This document shows, in pieces, positions 17,220 through 26,648 of a stretch of 54,613 bases of DNA (the first letter of the stretch is position 1; every line of letters starts with the position of its first letter). Source of the DNA: Alphaproteobacteria bacterium (GTDB lineage: Bacteria; Pseudomonadota; Alphaproteobacteria; JAEUKQ01; JAIBAD01); NCBI GenBank assembly GCA_019695395.1, contig JAIBAD010000006.1, forward strand, positions 1-54,613, read 5' to 3'. The position numbers were made by a program, and so were the translations under genes. The notes beneath the pieces were generated by a model, which ran no database searches, was not told the DNA's origin, and saw only the letters and a list, made by a program, of their open reading frames with translations.

Positions 17220-17507
17220 ATGATGCAAAACGAACAAAAATATGGCTCTCAAAATTCTAATCAAGCTGTGTCAAATTTATTGGCACGTAAACCTTTTTTT
17301 CGTCGCAAGAAATTTTGCCCTTTTTCCGGCGAACATGCACCCCGTATTGACTATAAAGATGTTAAGCTTTTACAGCGATTTATTTCTGAGCGTGGTAAAA
17401 TTGTTCCAAGTCGTATTACTGCCGTGTCGACAAAAAAACAAAGATTATTATCTCAAGCAATTAAACGGGCAAGATTTTTAGCTTTAATTCCATATTGCCA
17501 AAAATAG
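17220..17507 (+). CDS. rpsR: 30S ribosomal protein S18
   Basis: A 95-residue S18 protein with the family core from residue 25: [10 protein letters not shown], then I-D-Y-K-D-V-K-L-L and the basic I-V-P-S-R-I-T motif, ending in [11 protein letters not shown]. Two adjacent ATGs (17220, 17223) follow the AAAGGA Shine-Dalgarno; either could be used. The N-terminal 20 residues are Asn/Gln-rich and not part of the fold. It lies 8 bases after rpsF and pairs with S6 in the ribosome. Confidence 0.96.
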   Translation: MMQNEQKYGSQNSNQAVSNLLARKPFFRRKKFCPFSGEHAPRIDYKDVKLLQRFISERGKIVPSRITAVSTKKQRLLSQAIKRARFLALIPYCQK

Positions 17508-17517
17508 GAACAGTACT

Positions 17518-18090
17518 ATGCAAGTTATTCTTTTAGAACGTATTGATAAATTAGGGCAAATGGGGGATTTGGTAGATGTAAAGCCTGGTTATGCTAGGAA
17601 TTTTCTGTTCCCTCGTAAAAAAGCTTTGAGAGCTACGAAAGAAAGTAAAGCTTTTTTTGAAAGTCAAAAGGCCCAATTAGAAGCACATAATTTGGTTCAA
17701 CGTAAGGAAGCCGAAGCTATTGCTAAAAAAATGGAAAAATTGACAGTTGTTATTATTCGTCAAGCTGGTGAAACTGGTAATCTTTACGGATCGGTTAGCA
17801 TCAGAGATATTGCAGAAGCAGTAACAGCTGCTAAATTTACAGTTAGCAAACAGCAGGTTAGTTTAAATAAACCAATAAAATTGCTTGGTATTCATCCTGT
17901 TAAAATTTCTCTTCATCCAGAAGTGACAGTTAATGTTTTTGTTAATGTTGCAAAATCGTTAGAAGAAGCAGCTATTCAAGAAAAAGCTGGACAAGTAACT
18001 GAGCAAAAAGAGGTTGTTAAGGAAACATTAGATGACATGCTGACAAAATTTGATCATTCTCAAACTCAAGAAGAGATACCAGCAGTTTAA
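17518..18090 (+). CDS. rplI: 50S ribosomal protein L9
   Basis: A 190-residue L9 protein. The N-terminal rRNA-binding domain (residues 1-50; [28 protein letters not shown]) is joined by a long helix to the C-terminal domain (about 75-150). A Gln/Glu/Lys-rich tail after about residue 155 extends past the usual 150 residues, as is common in alphaproteobacteria. It ends the ribosomal operon, followed by a strong stem-loop. Confidence 0.97.
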   Translation: MQVILLERIDKLGQMGDLVDVKPGYARNFLFPRKKALRATKESKAFFESQKAQLEAHNLVQRKEAEAIAKKMEKLTVVIIRQAGETGNLYGSVSIRDIAEAVTAAKFTVSKQQVSLNKPIKLLGIHPVKISLHPEVTVNVFVNVAKSLEEAAIQEKAGQVTEQKEVVKETLDDMLTKFDHSQTQEEIPAV

Positions 18091-18117
18091 AATTTTATAA
18101 ATTGCTGATTATAATTG

Positions 18118-18150
18118 AAGGGACTTTTATTATAGAAATAAAAGTCCCTT
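18118..18150 (+). terminator. Terminator after rplI
   Basis: A perfect 13-bp stem (AAGGGACTTTTAT / ATAAAAGTCCCTT) closes a 7-base loop, 28 bases past the rplI stop. No long U-run follows beyond the T-rich arm, but stem length and position support termination between the ribosomal operon and dnaB. Confidence 0.75.
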
Positions 18151-18204
18151 TGTACTATGATAAAAGTGATGAACTAAATTATCTTTAACCTTCAGAAAAT
18201 TAAA

Positions 18205-19725
18205 ATGGTCCAAACACTTTCTCCTATTGCGCAATCTTTTACTTCTTTTTCTGAGAAAACTTTACCTGTTAAAACCCCGCCTCATAATTATGATGTTGAA
18301 CAAGCACTTTTGGGGGCTTTACTTGTTAATAATCAACTTTATGATCGTATTAATGAGTTTTTAAAACCAGAACATTTTGCTGATACTCTGCATGGTAGAA
18401 TCTATAGGGCAATTAGCCAAATTATTGAACGTGGACAAATTGCTAATCCACTTATTTTAAAAAATCAATTCGATCAAGACCCTGCTTTAATTGATATTGG
18501 GGGTGGATCATATCTTGTGAAGTTAGCTGATTCTGTAGTTACTCTGGTTAATATTCAAGATTATGCCAAAGAGATTTATGATCTTTATTTACGTCGTCAA
18601 TTAATCAATTTGGGCAATGATGTAGTTAATAATGCATTTGAATTTAAAGATGTTAATTTTGCTGCTACTCAACAAATTGAATGGGCTGAGGAACATCTTT
18701 ATCAATTAGCTGAAACAGGACAAATAGAAAGCCGACTACAATCTTTTCACTCGGCTTTAACTATAGCTATTGAAATTGCTAATACGGCTTATAAAAAAGA
18801 CAGTCATATCACAGGGGTTACAACAGGTTTTATTGATCTTGATAGAAAGTTGGGTGGATTTCATCCCTCTGATTTAATTATTTTGGCAGGACGTCCTTCC
18901 ATGGGCAAAACAGCGTTAGCAACAAATTTAGCATTTAATGCAGCTTTGGCTTATGATAAACACAAGCAAAATCCTGATCATTTAAATTCAGGGGGTAAAG
19001 TTGTGTTTTTTTCTCTTGAAATGTCTTCAGAGCAACTTGCTACGCGTATTCTTGCTGAACAAACTGGTATCTCATCAGATCGCATTCGACGTGGAGAATT
19101 AAAACAAGATGATTTTAATAAATTTGCTATTGTTGCACAAAAATTACAAGATTTGCCTTTATATATTGATGATACGCCTGCTTTAACTGTATCAGCACTT
19201 AGAACACGAGCACGAAGATTAAAAAGACAATTTGAAATAGGCTTTATTGTTATTGATTATCTTCAGCTTATGCAACCGGGGTCAGAAAGAAGTAGATCAG
19301 AAAATCGGGTGCAAGAAGTATCCGAAATTACGCGCGGGTTAAAAGCACTTGCTAAAGAACTTAATGTACCTATTTTAGCTTTGTCTCAATTAAGTCGAGC
19401 TGTTGAAACACGTGAAGATAAACGACCTCAATTGGCTGATCTTAGAGAATCTGGTTCTATTGAGCAAGATTCTGATGTTGTTATGTTTATTTTTAGAGAA
19501 CAATATTATCATGAACGTACACCACCCAAACAACGTGATGACGAAGATCCAGAAAAATTTGCACGACGTGTAACTATGTGGCAGGAAAAGGGTGCAAAAA
19601 TTCATAATGTAGCAGAAGTGAATATTGCTAAACAACGCCATGGACCTATAGGCACAATAGAATTGTTCTTTGATGGTACTGTAACCAAATTTGATAATTT
19701 AAGCCGTGATCATGAAATTGAATGA
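18205..19725 (+). CDS. dnaB: Replicative DNA helicase DnaB
   Basis: This 506-residue hexameric helicase unwinds DNA at the replication fork. The N-terminal DnaB domain (about 25-125; P-H-N-Y-D-V-E-Q-A-L-L-G-A-L-L) is followed by the RecA-like motor. Walker A is G-R-P-S-M-G-K-T (near residue 230), Walker B is I-V-I-D-Y-L-Q-L-M, and the sensor L-S-Q-L-S-R and the L-A-D-L-R-E-S-G-S-I-E-Q-D arginine-finger region are present. No intein. It heads a long plus-strand run and overlaps alr by 4 bases (ATGA). dnaB after rplI is a standard bacterial order. Confidence 0.97.
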   Translation: MVQTLSPIAQSFTSFSEKTLPVKTPPHNYDVEQALLGALLVNNQLYDRINEFLKPEHFADTLHGRIYRAISQIIERGQIANPLILKNQFDQDPALIDIGGGSYLVKLADSVVTLVNIQDYAKEIYDLYLRRQLINLGNDVVNNAFEFKDVNFAATQQIEWAEEHLYQLAETGQIESRLQSFHSALTIAIEIANTAYKKDSHITGVTTGFIDLDRKLGGFHPSDLIILAGRPSMGKTALATNLAFNAALAYDKHKQNPDHLNSGGKVVFFSLEMSSEQLATRILAEQTGISSDRIRRGELKQDDFNKFAIVAQKLQDLPLYIDDTPALTVSALRTRARRLKRQFEIGFIVIDYLQLMQPGSERSRSENRVQEVSEITRGLKALAKELNVPILALSQLSRAVETREDKRPQLADLRESGSIEQDSDVVMFIFREQYYHERTPPKQRDDEDPEKFARRVTMWQEKGAKIHNVAEVNIAKQRHGPIGTIELFFDGTVTKFDNLSRDHEIE

Positions 19726-20846
19726 TTAATCAAAGTCCAAGAGATACGGCCTGTTTGGAAATTAATTTAACAGCCATTTATGATAATTATATTAAACTTG
19801 CTAAAAAAACTGGTCCTGCATTATGTGCTTCTGTAGTGAAAGCAGATGCCTATGGCTTAGGATTACAAAAAATTATTCCCATTTTAATCAAAGCTGGATG
19901 TAAACATTTTTTTGTTGCAACAATTGATGAAGGTATTGAACTAAGACATACATTACAATCATTCGGTTGTATGGATGCTTATGTGTTTATTTTATATGGT
20001 CCTATAAAACAAACTTTATCAGATTTTTTATGGTATGATTTAATTCCCGTTCTTAATAACTTTTATCAAATAGAATTATGGTTAAGTTTTTCAAAACAAA
20101 AAGAAAAGAAATTAAAAGCTGCTTTGCATCTTGATACAGGTATGTCACGCTTGGGATTAATGGCGTCAGAGATCAATAAATTAATAACAAAATATAATTT
20201 ATTCAATATGGATATTCTTTTAATCATGAGCCATTTAGCTTGTGCGGATGTACCTGAACATTCTATGAATGCTAAACAACTTAGACTTTTTAATGAAAGG
20301 TTGTCTGATTTATCTCGTATATTATCTAATCCATGGAAAAGTTTGGCCGCATCTTCAGGAATTTTTTTAGATAAAACTTATTATTATGATCTTGTAAGGC
20401 CAGGGGCAGCTCTTTGGGGTATTAATCCAACACCCTCGAAACCTAATCCTATGGCAACAGTTGTAAATCTTTGGGCACCCGTTTTGCAAGTTCATGAGAT
20501 TGACACAAATGGGTGCGTTGGGTATGGTGCAACACGAAGTTTTTCTAAACCAAAGCGCCTTGCAACATTAGCATTAGGTTATGCAGATGGTTTATTACGG
20601 TCACTTAGTAACCAAGGTGTTTTTTGGTTCAAAAAATGGAAGCTTAATGTTGTAGGACGTATATCTATGGATCTTGTGACAGTTGATATTGAGGATGTAC
20701 CAATGGATCAAATTCATCCTGGCGATATGGTTGAAATTATGGGCCTGCATCATTCTGTGGATCAGTTAGCTTTAGAAGCAGGAACAATTGGATATGAAAT
20801 TTTGACATCCCTTGGGCAAAGATTAACAAGATATTATAGTATATAA
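19722..20846 (+). CDS. alr: Alanine racemase
   Basis: This 374-residue PLP enzyme converts L-alanine to D-alanine for peptidoglycan. The PLP-binding lysine is in S-V-V-K-A-D-A-Y-G-L-G (near residue 39), the other catalytic base Tyr is in V-G-Y-G-A-T-R, and G-R-I-S-M-D appears near the end. The start overlaps the dnaB stop, and the stop is 1 base before mlaE. dnaB-alr is a frequent neighbour pair. It is the only cell-wall gene in this run; uppP lies elsewhere in the window. Confidence 0.95.
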   Translation: MINQSPRDTACLEINLTAIYDNYIKLAKKTGPALCASVVKADAYGLGLQKIIPILIKAGCKHFFVATIDEGIELRHTLQSFGCMDAYVFILYGPIKQTLSDFLWYDLIPVLNNFYQIELWLSFSKQKEKKLKAALHLDTGMSRLGLMASEINKLITKYNLFNMDILLIMSHLACADVPEHSMNAKQLRLFNERLSDLSRILSNPWKSLAASSGIFLDKTYYYDLVRPGAALWGINPTPSKPNPMATVVNLWAPVLQVHEIDTNGCVGYGATRSFSKPKRLATLALGYADGLLRSLSNQGVFWFKKWKLNVVGRISMDLVTVDIEDVPMDQIHPGDMVEIMGLHHSVDQLALEAGTIGYEILTSLGQRLTRYYSI

Positions 20847-20847
20847 A

Positions 20848-21633
20848 ATGAAGTATATTTTTTTTATTTTACAATTAATAGGTCATACGGTTTTAACATC
20901 TATTCAAACAATTGGAAGATTAGTCGTTTTTATGCTGACTGGTCTTTATTACTGTTTTATTCCCCCCTTTTATTTTCGTCATCTTTCTAAACAAATGATA
21001 GAAATCGGTTTTTATTCATTACCCGTGGTTGGATTAACTGCAATTTTTACAGGTATGGTTCTTGCGCTACAAAGCTATACAGGTTTTGCTAGGTTTAGTG
21101 CAGAAGCTGCTATTCCCAATGTTGTTGTTATTTCAATTACAAGGGAATTAGGGCCGGTTCTTGCTGGATTGATGGTAGCAGGAAGAATAGGGGCTGCAAT
21201 GGCAGCTGAAATTGGAACTATGAGAGTGACTGAACAAATTGATGCTTTGGTTACATTGGCAACAAATCCTATGAAATATCTTGTAGCTCCTCGATTAGTA
21301 GCAGGTACAATTATGCTACCATTTTTGGTTGTGGTTGCAGATATAATAGGGGTATTTGGTGGATATTTAGTGAGTATTTATAAATTAGGTTTTAATCCAG
21401 CGATTTATATAAAGAATACAATAGATTTTTTACAAGCTTTAGATGTTGTTTCAGGTTTGGTTAAAGCGGCAGTTTTTGGTTTTTTAGTAGCACTTATGGG
21501 CTGTTATCATGGTTATTATTCTAAAGGAGGTGCCCAAGGCGTTGGTACTGCAACCACAAATGCAGTTGTTGCTTCATCAATTCTTATTTTGACTTTTAAT
21601 TATCTTATTACGGAATCTTTTTTTGCACAATAA
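20848..21633 (+). CDS. mlaE: MlaE-type phospholipid-transport permease
   Basis: This 261-residue inner-membrane protein of the MlaE/YrbE family is the permease of an ABC system that moves phospholipids between inner and outer membranes. About five hydrophobic segments are seen, along with the family block R-E-L-G-P-V-L-A-G-L-M-V-A-G-R-I-G-A-A-M-A (near 107-127) and E-I-G-T-M-R-V-T-E-Q-I-D-A-L. Its stop overlaps the mlaF start. No mlaD, mlaC or mlaB gene is nearby, so the rest of the transporter must be encoded elsewhere. Confidence 0.93.
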   Translation: MKYIFFILQLIGHTVLTSIQTIGRLVVFMLTGLYYCFIPPFYFRHLSKQMIEIGFYSLPVVGLTAIFTGMVLALQSYTGFARFSAEAAIPNVVVISITRELGPVLAGLMVAGRIGAAMAAEIGTMRVTEQIDALVTLATNPMKYLVAPRLVAGTIMLPFLVVVADIIGVFGGYLVSIYKLGFNPAIYIKNTIDFLQALDVVSGLVKAAVFGFLVALMGCYHGYYSKGGAQGVGTATTNAVVASSILILTFNYLITESFFAQ

Positions 21634-22415
21634 TGACAAATAAAACTAAAATTTCTATTCGTAATTTATTTAAATCTTTTGGCCCTAAACATGTTTTAAA
21701 AGGGCTTGATCTAGATGTTTATGAAGGTGAATCATTGGTCATCATAGGCGGATCAGGTACAGGCAAATCAGTTTTATTAAAGTGTATTTTGGGTATCATT
21801 CAACCAGATAGTGGAAGTATTAAAATTGATGGGCAAGAAATTATAGGGTTATCTATTTCACAACGTGAAGAATTTTTAAGTAAAATGGGGATGCTTTTCC
21901 AAAGCTCAGCTCTTTTTGATAGCTTGACGGTCTGGGAAAATGTTATTTTTGGTTTTTATGGAAGTAGAAGAAAAAAAATGCATTTGGAAGATGCCCAAAA
22001 ATTAGCCCTTAAAACTTTAGCCAGTGTTGGATTAGGAGAAGACGTTGCATCTTTATATCCTGCAGAATTATCAGGTGGTATGCAAAAAAGAGTAGGTCTT
22101 GCCAGAGCTATTGCTACTCAACCTGAAATAATTTTTTTTGATGAACCAACAACTGGTCTCGATCCAATTATGGCCAGTATTATTGATCAACTTATTTCGA
22201 AATGTGTTGCTAATTTAGGCGCAACAGCTTTATCAATTACCCATGATTTAAATAGTGCACGGAAAATTGCTAATCGTATGGCTATGATTTTAGATGGTAA
22301 AATTATTTGGCAAGGACCAGTACAAGATATTGATCAATCAAATAATCCTTATGTTGATCAATTTATTCATGGCAAAATGGATGGTCCCATCAAAATGTCA
22401 GTAAAAGCTTGGTAA
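21633..22415 (+). CDS. mlaF: MlaF-type ABC ATPase
   Basis: This 260-residue ATP-binding subunit partners MlaE. Walker A is G-G-S-G-T-G-K-S (residues 39-46), the Q-loop lies in G-M-L-F-Q-S-S-A-L-F, the signature is L-S-G-G-M-Q-K-R-V, and Walker B is I-I-F-F-D-E-P-T-T-G-L-D. The F-Q-S-S-A-L-F-D-S-L-T-V-W-E-N-V block is characteristic of the phospholipid/toluene-tolerance branch. It overlaps mlaE by one base (TAATG), so the two subunits are made in step. Confidence 0.94.
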   Translation: MTNKTKISIRNLFKSFGPKHVLKGLDLDVYEGESLVIIGGSGTGKSVLLKCILGIIQPDSGSIKIDGQEIIGLSISQREEFLSKMGMLFQSSALFDSLTVWENVIFGFYGSRRKKMHLEDAQKLALKTLASVGLGEDVASLYPAELSGGMQKRVGLARAIATQPEIIFFDEPTTGLDPIMASIIDQLISKCVANLGATALSITHDLNSARKIANRMAMILDGKIIWQGPVQDIDQSNNPYVDQFIHGKMDGPIKMSVKAW

Positions 22416-22439
22416 ATTTAAAAACTTAAAAGGATATTT

Positions 22440-23828
22440 GTGGCAAAATCGTCATCCAGGTATATTTGCCAATCTTGTGGGGCTTCATTTAATAAATGGA
22501 GCGGTCGCTGTGATGCATGTGGTAATTGGAATTGTTTAGTTGAAGAGCTTGTTTCTGTGTCCCCTTATAGTCGTCATTCGGCAAAAACAAAATCAACATC
22601 TTTGACCTTTGCTAATCTTAACGATCAAATTGATATTCCAGCAAGGTTAACAACAGGTATCGCGGAATTTGATAGGGTGTGCGGAGGTGGGCTGGTATAT
22701 GGATCAGTTGTTTTGATTGGTGGTGATCCTGGTATTGGTAAATCAACCTTGTTATTACAAGTAATTGTCCATTTAAGTAATTATTTTTCTGATACTGATA
22801 AAGCAGAATTGCTTTATATCTCAGGTGAAGAATCAATTGATCAAATTCAATTAAGAGCCAGGCGCATTAATCTTAGTAAAGGGAAAATTAATCTTACGAC
22901 GACGTCGGATGTCAGTTCAATTTTAAAAACTTTAAATCAACTTAATAATATTAAAGTTGTTATTATTGATTCTATTCAAACAATGTATTTTGATGCGCTA
23001 GATTCAGCCCCTGGAACTGTTGCCCAAGTTAGAGCATCAGCTTTTGAACTTATCCAAATGGCTAAACAAAAAGGATATGTATTAATTCTAGTGGGTCACG
23101 TCACTAAAGAAGGAATGATTGCAGGCCCTAAGGTCTTAGAACATATGGTTGATTGTGTTCTTTATTTTGAAGGAGAACAAGGTCACCAATATCGCATTTT
23201 ACGCACAGTAAAAAATAGATTTGGGCCTACTGATGAAATTGGGGTTTTTGAAATGACATCCCAAGGATTACAAGAGGTAACTAATCCCTCAGCCTTATTT
23301 TTGACGAATCGGCAGCAAGCTGTAAGTGGTGTTGTTGTTTTTGCAGGTATTGAAGGAACGCGCCCTTTGCTAGTTGAAATTCAAGTTCTTCTTTCTCCGT
23401 CTTCTCTTGCTACCCCAAGACGAGCAGTTGTTGGGTGGGATTCAGGTCGTCTTTCAATGGTTGTAGCTGTTCTTGAAGCAAGGTGTGGTATTAATCTTGG
23501 TAAATATGATATTTATTTAAATATTGCAGGTGGGCTCAAAATTATTGAACCAGCAGCAGATTTAGCAGTTGCGATGGCTTTACTTTCTTCTTTAAACAAT
23601 AAACCTGTTTCTTTGCAATCCATTATTTACGGAGAAGTAGGATTAAGTGGTGAAATAAGAATGGTTCATCAAGCTGAATATCGTCTTAAAGAAGCTTTAA
23701 AACTTGGTTTTACAGAAGCTTTTACGCCTTCAAATCCTGAAGGGTATAAAAATCGATTTAATCAAGAAGGGTTAAAGATTAAAGAATTTACCCATATCCA
23801 AGATATTGTTAAACTGTTCATAACCTGA
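22440..23828 (+). CDS. radA: DNA repair protein RadA
   Basis: This 462-residue RecA-like branch-migration factor acts in recombination. It has an N-terminal four-cysteine zinc finger (C-Q-S-C then C-D-A-C, residues 10-29), Walker A G-G-D-P-G-I-G-K-S-T (near 97), the RadA-specific K-N-R-F-G-P-T-D-E-I-G (near 258) and a C-terminal Lon-protease-like domain. The start codon is GTG, 7 bases after AAAAGG. It continues the dnaB-to-SDR run. Confidence 0.96.
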   Translation: MAKSSSRYICQSCGASFNKWSGRCDACGNWNCLVEELVSVSPYSRHSAKTKSTSLTFANLNDQIDIPARLTTGIAEFDRVCGGGLVYGSVVLIGGDPGIGKSTLLLQVIVHLSNYFSDTDKAELLYISGEESIDQIQLRARRINLSKGKINLTTTSDVSSILKTLNQLNNIKVVIIDSIQTMYFDALDSAPGTVAQVRASAFELIQMAKQKGYVLILVGHVTKEGMIAGPKVLEHMVDCVLYFEGEQGHQYRILRTVKNRFGPTDEIGVFEMTSQGLQEVTNPSALFLTNRQQAVSGVVVFAGIEGTRPLLVEIQVLLSPSSLATPRRAVVGWDSGRLSMVVAVLEARCGINLGKYDIYLNIAGGLKIIEPAADLAVAMALLSSLNNKPVSLQSIIYGEVGLSGEIRMVHQAEYRLKEALKLGFTEAFTPSNPEGYKNRFNQEGLKIKEFTHIQDIVKLFIT

Positions 23829-23876
23829 TAAACATAGTTATATAAAGAACAAAAGGTTTTATAGAAGGGATACAGT

Positions 23877-24446
23877 ATGAATTGGGTAGATCTTATTGTT
23901 TTAGCAATAATATTAATTTCTGCTTTTATGGCATTAACAAATGGTTTTATCCAAGAAATTTTGCTTTTGGCAGCTTGGGTTTTTGCTATTCTTGTTACAA
24001 TTTATCACGGACAACAAATCAGACCTTTAATAAATGATTATGTAACAAATGACTTAGCTGCACGATTTACGTCGTGGGGTATCACTTTTTTTGTTTCTCT
24101 TGTAGTGGCTATGATTATTGTTAAGTTGCTATCGCGTGGATTAAGGGGTAAAGGACTTGGGTTTGTTGACCATCTGATGGGATTCATCTTTGGTACTATT
24201 AGGGGTGTAATTATTGTATGTTTGCTTTATGGATTAACTTTATGGCTTATTCCTTCACAAGATAGACCATGGTTAGAAACAGCACGTACGGCACCTTTAA
24301 TGAAAACAACTTTAATTTGGATCCAATCTTTGTTGCCTGCAGATATTGCGGGACAACTCCTTCCTAATTTTGAAACCAATCAAGAAGATGTTACCCCATC
24401 AAAACCTACTACCCCTCAAAACAATGTTGCACCTCCAACACCCTGA
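23877..24446 (+). CDS. cvpA: CvpA family membrane protein
   Basis: A 189-residue inner-membrane protein with four hydrophobic helices within residues 1-125 (W-V-D-L-I-V-L-A-I-I-L-I-S-A, G-F-I-Q-E-I-L-L-L-A-A-W) and a Pro/Thr-rich tail. CvpA homologues are linked to colicin V production and envelope homeostasis, but the molecular role is unclear. It lies 11 bases upstream of purF, a very widespread pairing. Confidence 0.9.
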   Translation: MNWVDLIVLAIILISAFMALTNGFIQEILLLAAWVFAILVTIYHGQQIRPLINDYVTNDLAARFTSWGITFFVSLVVAMIIVKLLSRGLRGKGLGFVDHLMGFIFGTIRGVIIVCLLYGLTLWLIPSQDRPWLETARTAPLMKTTLIWIQSLLPADIAGQLLPNFETNQEDVTPSKPTTPQNNVAPPTP

Positions 24447-24457
24447 AAGGTAATTAA

Positions 24458-25900
24458 ATGACTGCTTATTCTACTTTTAAAGATCGTTGGCAAGACGAAT
24501 GTGGAGTATTTGCAGTTTTTAATTTAGAAGACGCTGCAGCCCATACTATCTTAGGGCTACATGCTTTACAACATCGTGGACAAGAGGCAGCGGGTGTTGT
24601 TACACATGATGGTGTTCAATTTAATTCGCATAAAGCTTTGGGTTATGTAACAGATCATTTTTGCTCTGAAGATATTGCATCTAAACTTAAAGGATCTATT
24701 TCTATAGGGCATGTACGTTATTCAACAACTGGTGAAACAGCTTTGCGTAATGTTCAACCCTTATTTACAGAAATGGAGTTTGGTGGGTTTGCTATTGCGC
24801 ATAATGGTAATTTAACCAATGCTTTGACATTACGGCGCCAATTAGTTTCACGAGGTTCCTTATTCCAATCCACGACCGATACGGAAGTTATCACTCATTT
24901 AATGGCAACCAGTACACGTCGTTCTGCCGTGGATAAAATGACATATGCATTACATCAAATTGAAGGTGCTTATTCTTTGGTGGCAATGACTAAAGATCAT
25001 ATTATAGGTGTAAGAGACGTTTTAGGAGTTCGACCTTTAGTTTTAGGGCAACTTGGCCAAGCATGGATTCTAGCTTCAGAAACATGTGCCCTTGATATTA
25101 TTGGGGCTCAATTTATACGTGATGTTGCACCAGGTGAAATGATTGTGATTAATCACCAGGGCATTCAAAGTTATCATCCGTTTGTTCAACAGGTTTCACG
25201 TTTTTGTATTTTTGAATATATTTATTTTGCAAGGCCCGACAGTGTTATTGAAGGGAAAAGTGTATATAACGCAAGAAAAGCCATAGGTGAACAATTGGCA
25301 AAAGAACATCCAGTTGATGCTGACGTCGTTATACCCGTACCTGATTCGGGTGTTCCTGCAGCTTTAGGATATTCTGTTCAATCAGGCATTCCATTTGAAT
25401 TAGGTATTATTCGAAATCATTATGTTGGACGTACTTTTATTGAACCTTCTCAGACAATTCGCAATTTTGGTGTTAGACTTAAACATAATACAAATCGCCT
25501 TTACATTAAAGGTAAACGTGTTGTTTTAGTTGATGATAGCATTGTTCGAGGAACGACATCAAAGAAAATTGTTGAAATGGTACGTGCGGCAGGTGCAACC
25601 GAGGTTCATATGCGTATCTCCAGTCCACCAACAACACATTCCTGTTTTTATGGTATTGATACACCAGAACGAAAAGAACTTTTGGCAGCATATAATGATA
25701 TTGAAACTATGGCAAAAATTGTTGGTGTCGATAGCTTAGCTTTTATATCTCTTGATGGGCTTTATCAAGCTGTAGGTCAAACGTCGCGTGACCCAGTCGT
25801 ACCACAATATTGTGATGCTTGTTTTACCGGGGAATATCCAACCCATTTAACTGATAATGTTCAAACGAGCGATGTCATTCAATTACCTCTGATTAGATAA
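24458..25900 (+). CDS. purF: Amidophosphoribosyltransferase
   Basis: This 480-residue enzyme catalyses the first committed step of purine synthesis (PRPP + glutamine to phosphoribosylamine). A 14-residue propeptide precedes the catalytic Cys15 in D-E-C-G-V-F, typical of the processed PurF type. The glutaminase domain (about 15-250; G-L-H-A-L-Q-H-R-G-Q-E-A-A-G) is followed by the phosphoribosyltransferase domain with V-V-L-V-D-D-S-I-V-R-G-T-T. It belongs functionally with guaA and guaB elsewhere in the window. Confidence 0.97.
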   Translation: MTAYSTFKDRWQDECGVFAVFNLEDAAAHTILGLHALQHRGQEAAGVVTHDGVQFNSHKALGYVTDHFCSEDIASKLKGSISIGHVRYSTTGETALRNVQPLFTEMEFGGFAIAHNGNLTNALTLRRQLVSRGSLFQSTTDTEVITHLMATSTRRSAVDKMTYALHQIEGAYSLVAMTKDHIIGVRDVLGVRPLVLGQLGQAWILASETCALDIIGAQFIRDVAPGEMIVINHQGIQSYHPFVQQVSRFCIFEYIYFARPDSVIEGKSVYNARKAIGEQLAKEHPVDADVVIPVPDSGVPAALGYSVQSGIPFELGIIRNHYVGRTFIEPSQTIRNFGVRLKHNTNRLYIKGKRVVLVDDSIVRGTTSKKIVEMVRAAGATEVHMRISSPPTTHSCFYGIDTPERKELLAAYNDIETMAKIVGVDSLAFISLDGLYQAVGQTSRDPVVPQYCDACFTGEYPTHLTDNVQTSDVIQLPLIR

Positions 25901-25910
25901 AATTTTTTTA

Positions 25911-26642
25911 ATGAATGATTCTAAAAAACTAACTGGCAAAATTGCTTTAATTACAGGTGCATCAAAAGGTATTGGTGCTGCCGTTGCAAAAGAATTTGCC
26001 AAAGAGGGTGCTCATGTAATTTTGGTCGCACGTACACAAGCATCTTTAGAAGAAGTTGATGATGCTATTAGGGCTTTAGGTGGTACAGCAACATTAGTTC
26101 CGTTAGATGTTAATGATTGGACTGCATTGGATCATTTAGCTATGACTATATTTGAACGTTATGGTTATCTAGATATTTTAGTGGGGAATGCAGCTATTTT
26201 AGGGACTTTAACGCCGATCACACATATTAATCCTGGGGAATGGGATAAAGTATTATCAACCAACCTTACTACTAATTATCGTTTACTTAGAAGCTTTGAC
26301 CCTTTATTAAGAGCAGCTCCGTTCGGGCGAGTTATTTTTGTTACTTCAACTGCAGGAAGTCAAATATATCCTTATTGGGGTTCTTATGCGGTTAGTAAAG
26401 CAGGATTAGATATGATGGTAAAAATTTATGCAGCAGAAGTAGAACATACAAATATAAAAGTTAATTTAATTAATCCTGGTGGTACACGAACATCTATGCG
26501 TGCTAAAGCTTTTCCTGGAGAAAATCCAGAAAATCTTACACGACCCGAAGAGGTGGCTAAACTTTTTTTGGATCTAGCTTCAGAAACATGTATAAAACAT
26601 GGTGACGTTATTGCTTGGAAAGATGTTTCTAAAAACTATTAA
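25911..26642 (+). CDS. Short-chain dehydrogenase/reductase
   Basis: A 243-residue SDR with the cofactor-binding T-G-A-S-K-G-I-G (residues 15-22), N-A-A-I-L-G and the catalytic set Ser (V-T-S-T-A-G), Tyr and Lys in Y-A-V-S-K-A-G. It resembles the YciK-type reductases often found after purF in alphaproteobacteria. The substrate is unknown. It lies 10 bases after purF and ends the run, converging on der 6 bases away. Confidence 0.9.
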   Translation: MNDSKKLTGKIALITGASKGIGAAVAKEFAKEGAHVILVARTQASLEEVDDAIRALGGTATLVPLDVNDWTALDHLAMTIFERYGYLDILVGNAAILGTLTPITHINPGEWDKVLSTNLTTNYRLLRSFDPLLRAAPFGRVIFVTSTAGSQIYPYWGSYAVSKAGLDMMVKIYAAEVEHTNIKVNLINPGGTRTSMRAKAFPGENPENLTRPEEVAKLFLDLASETCIKHGDVIAWKDVSKNY

Positions 26643-26648
26643 TTAAAT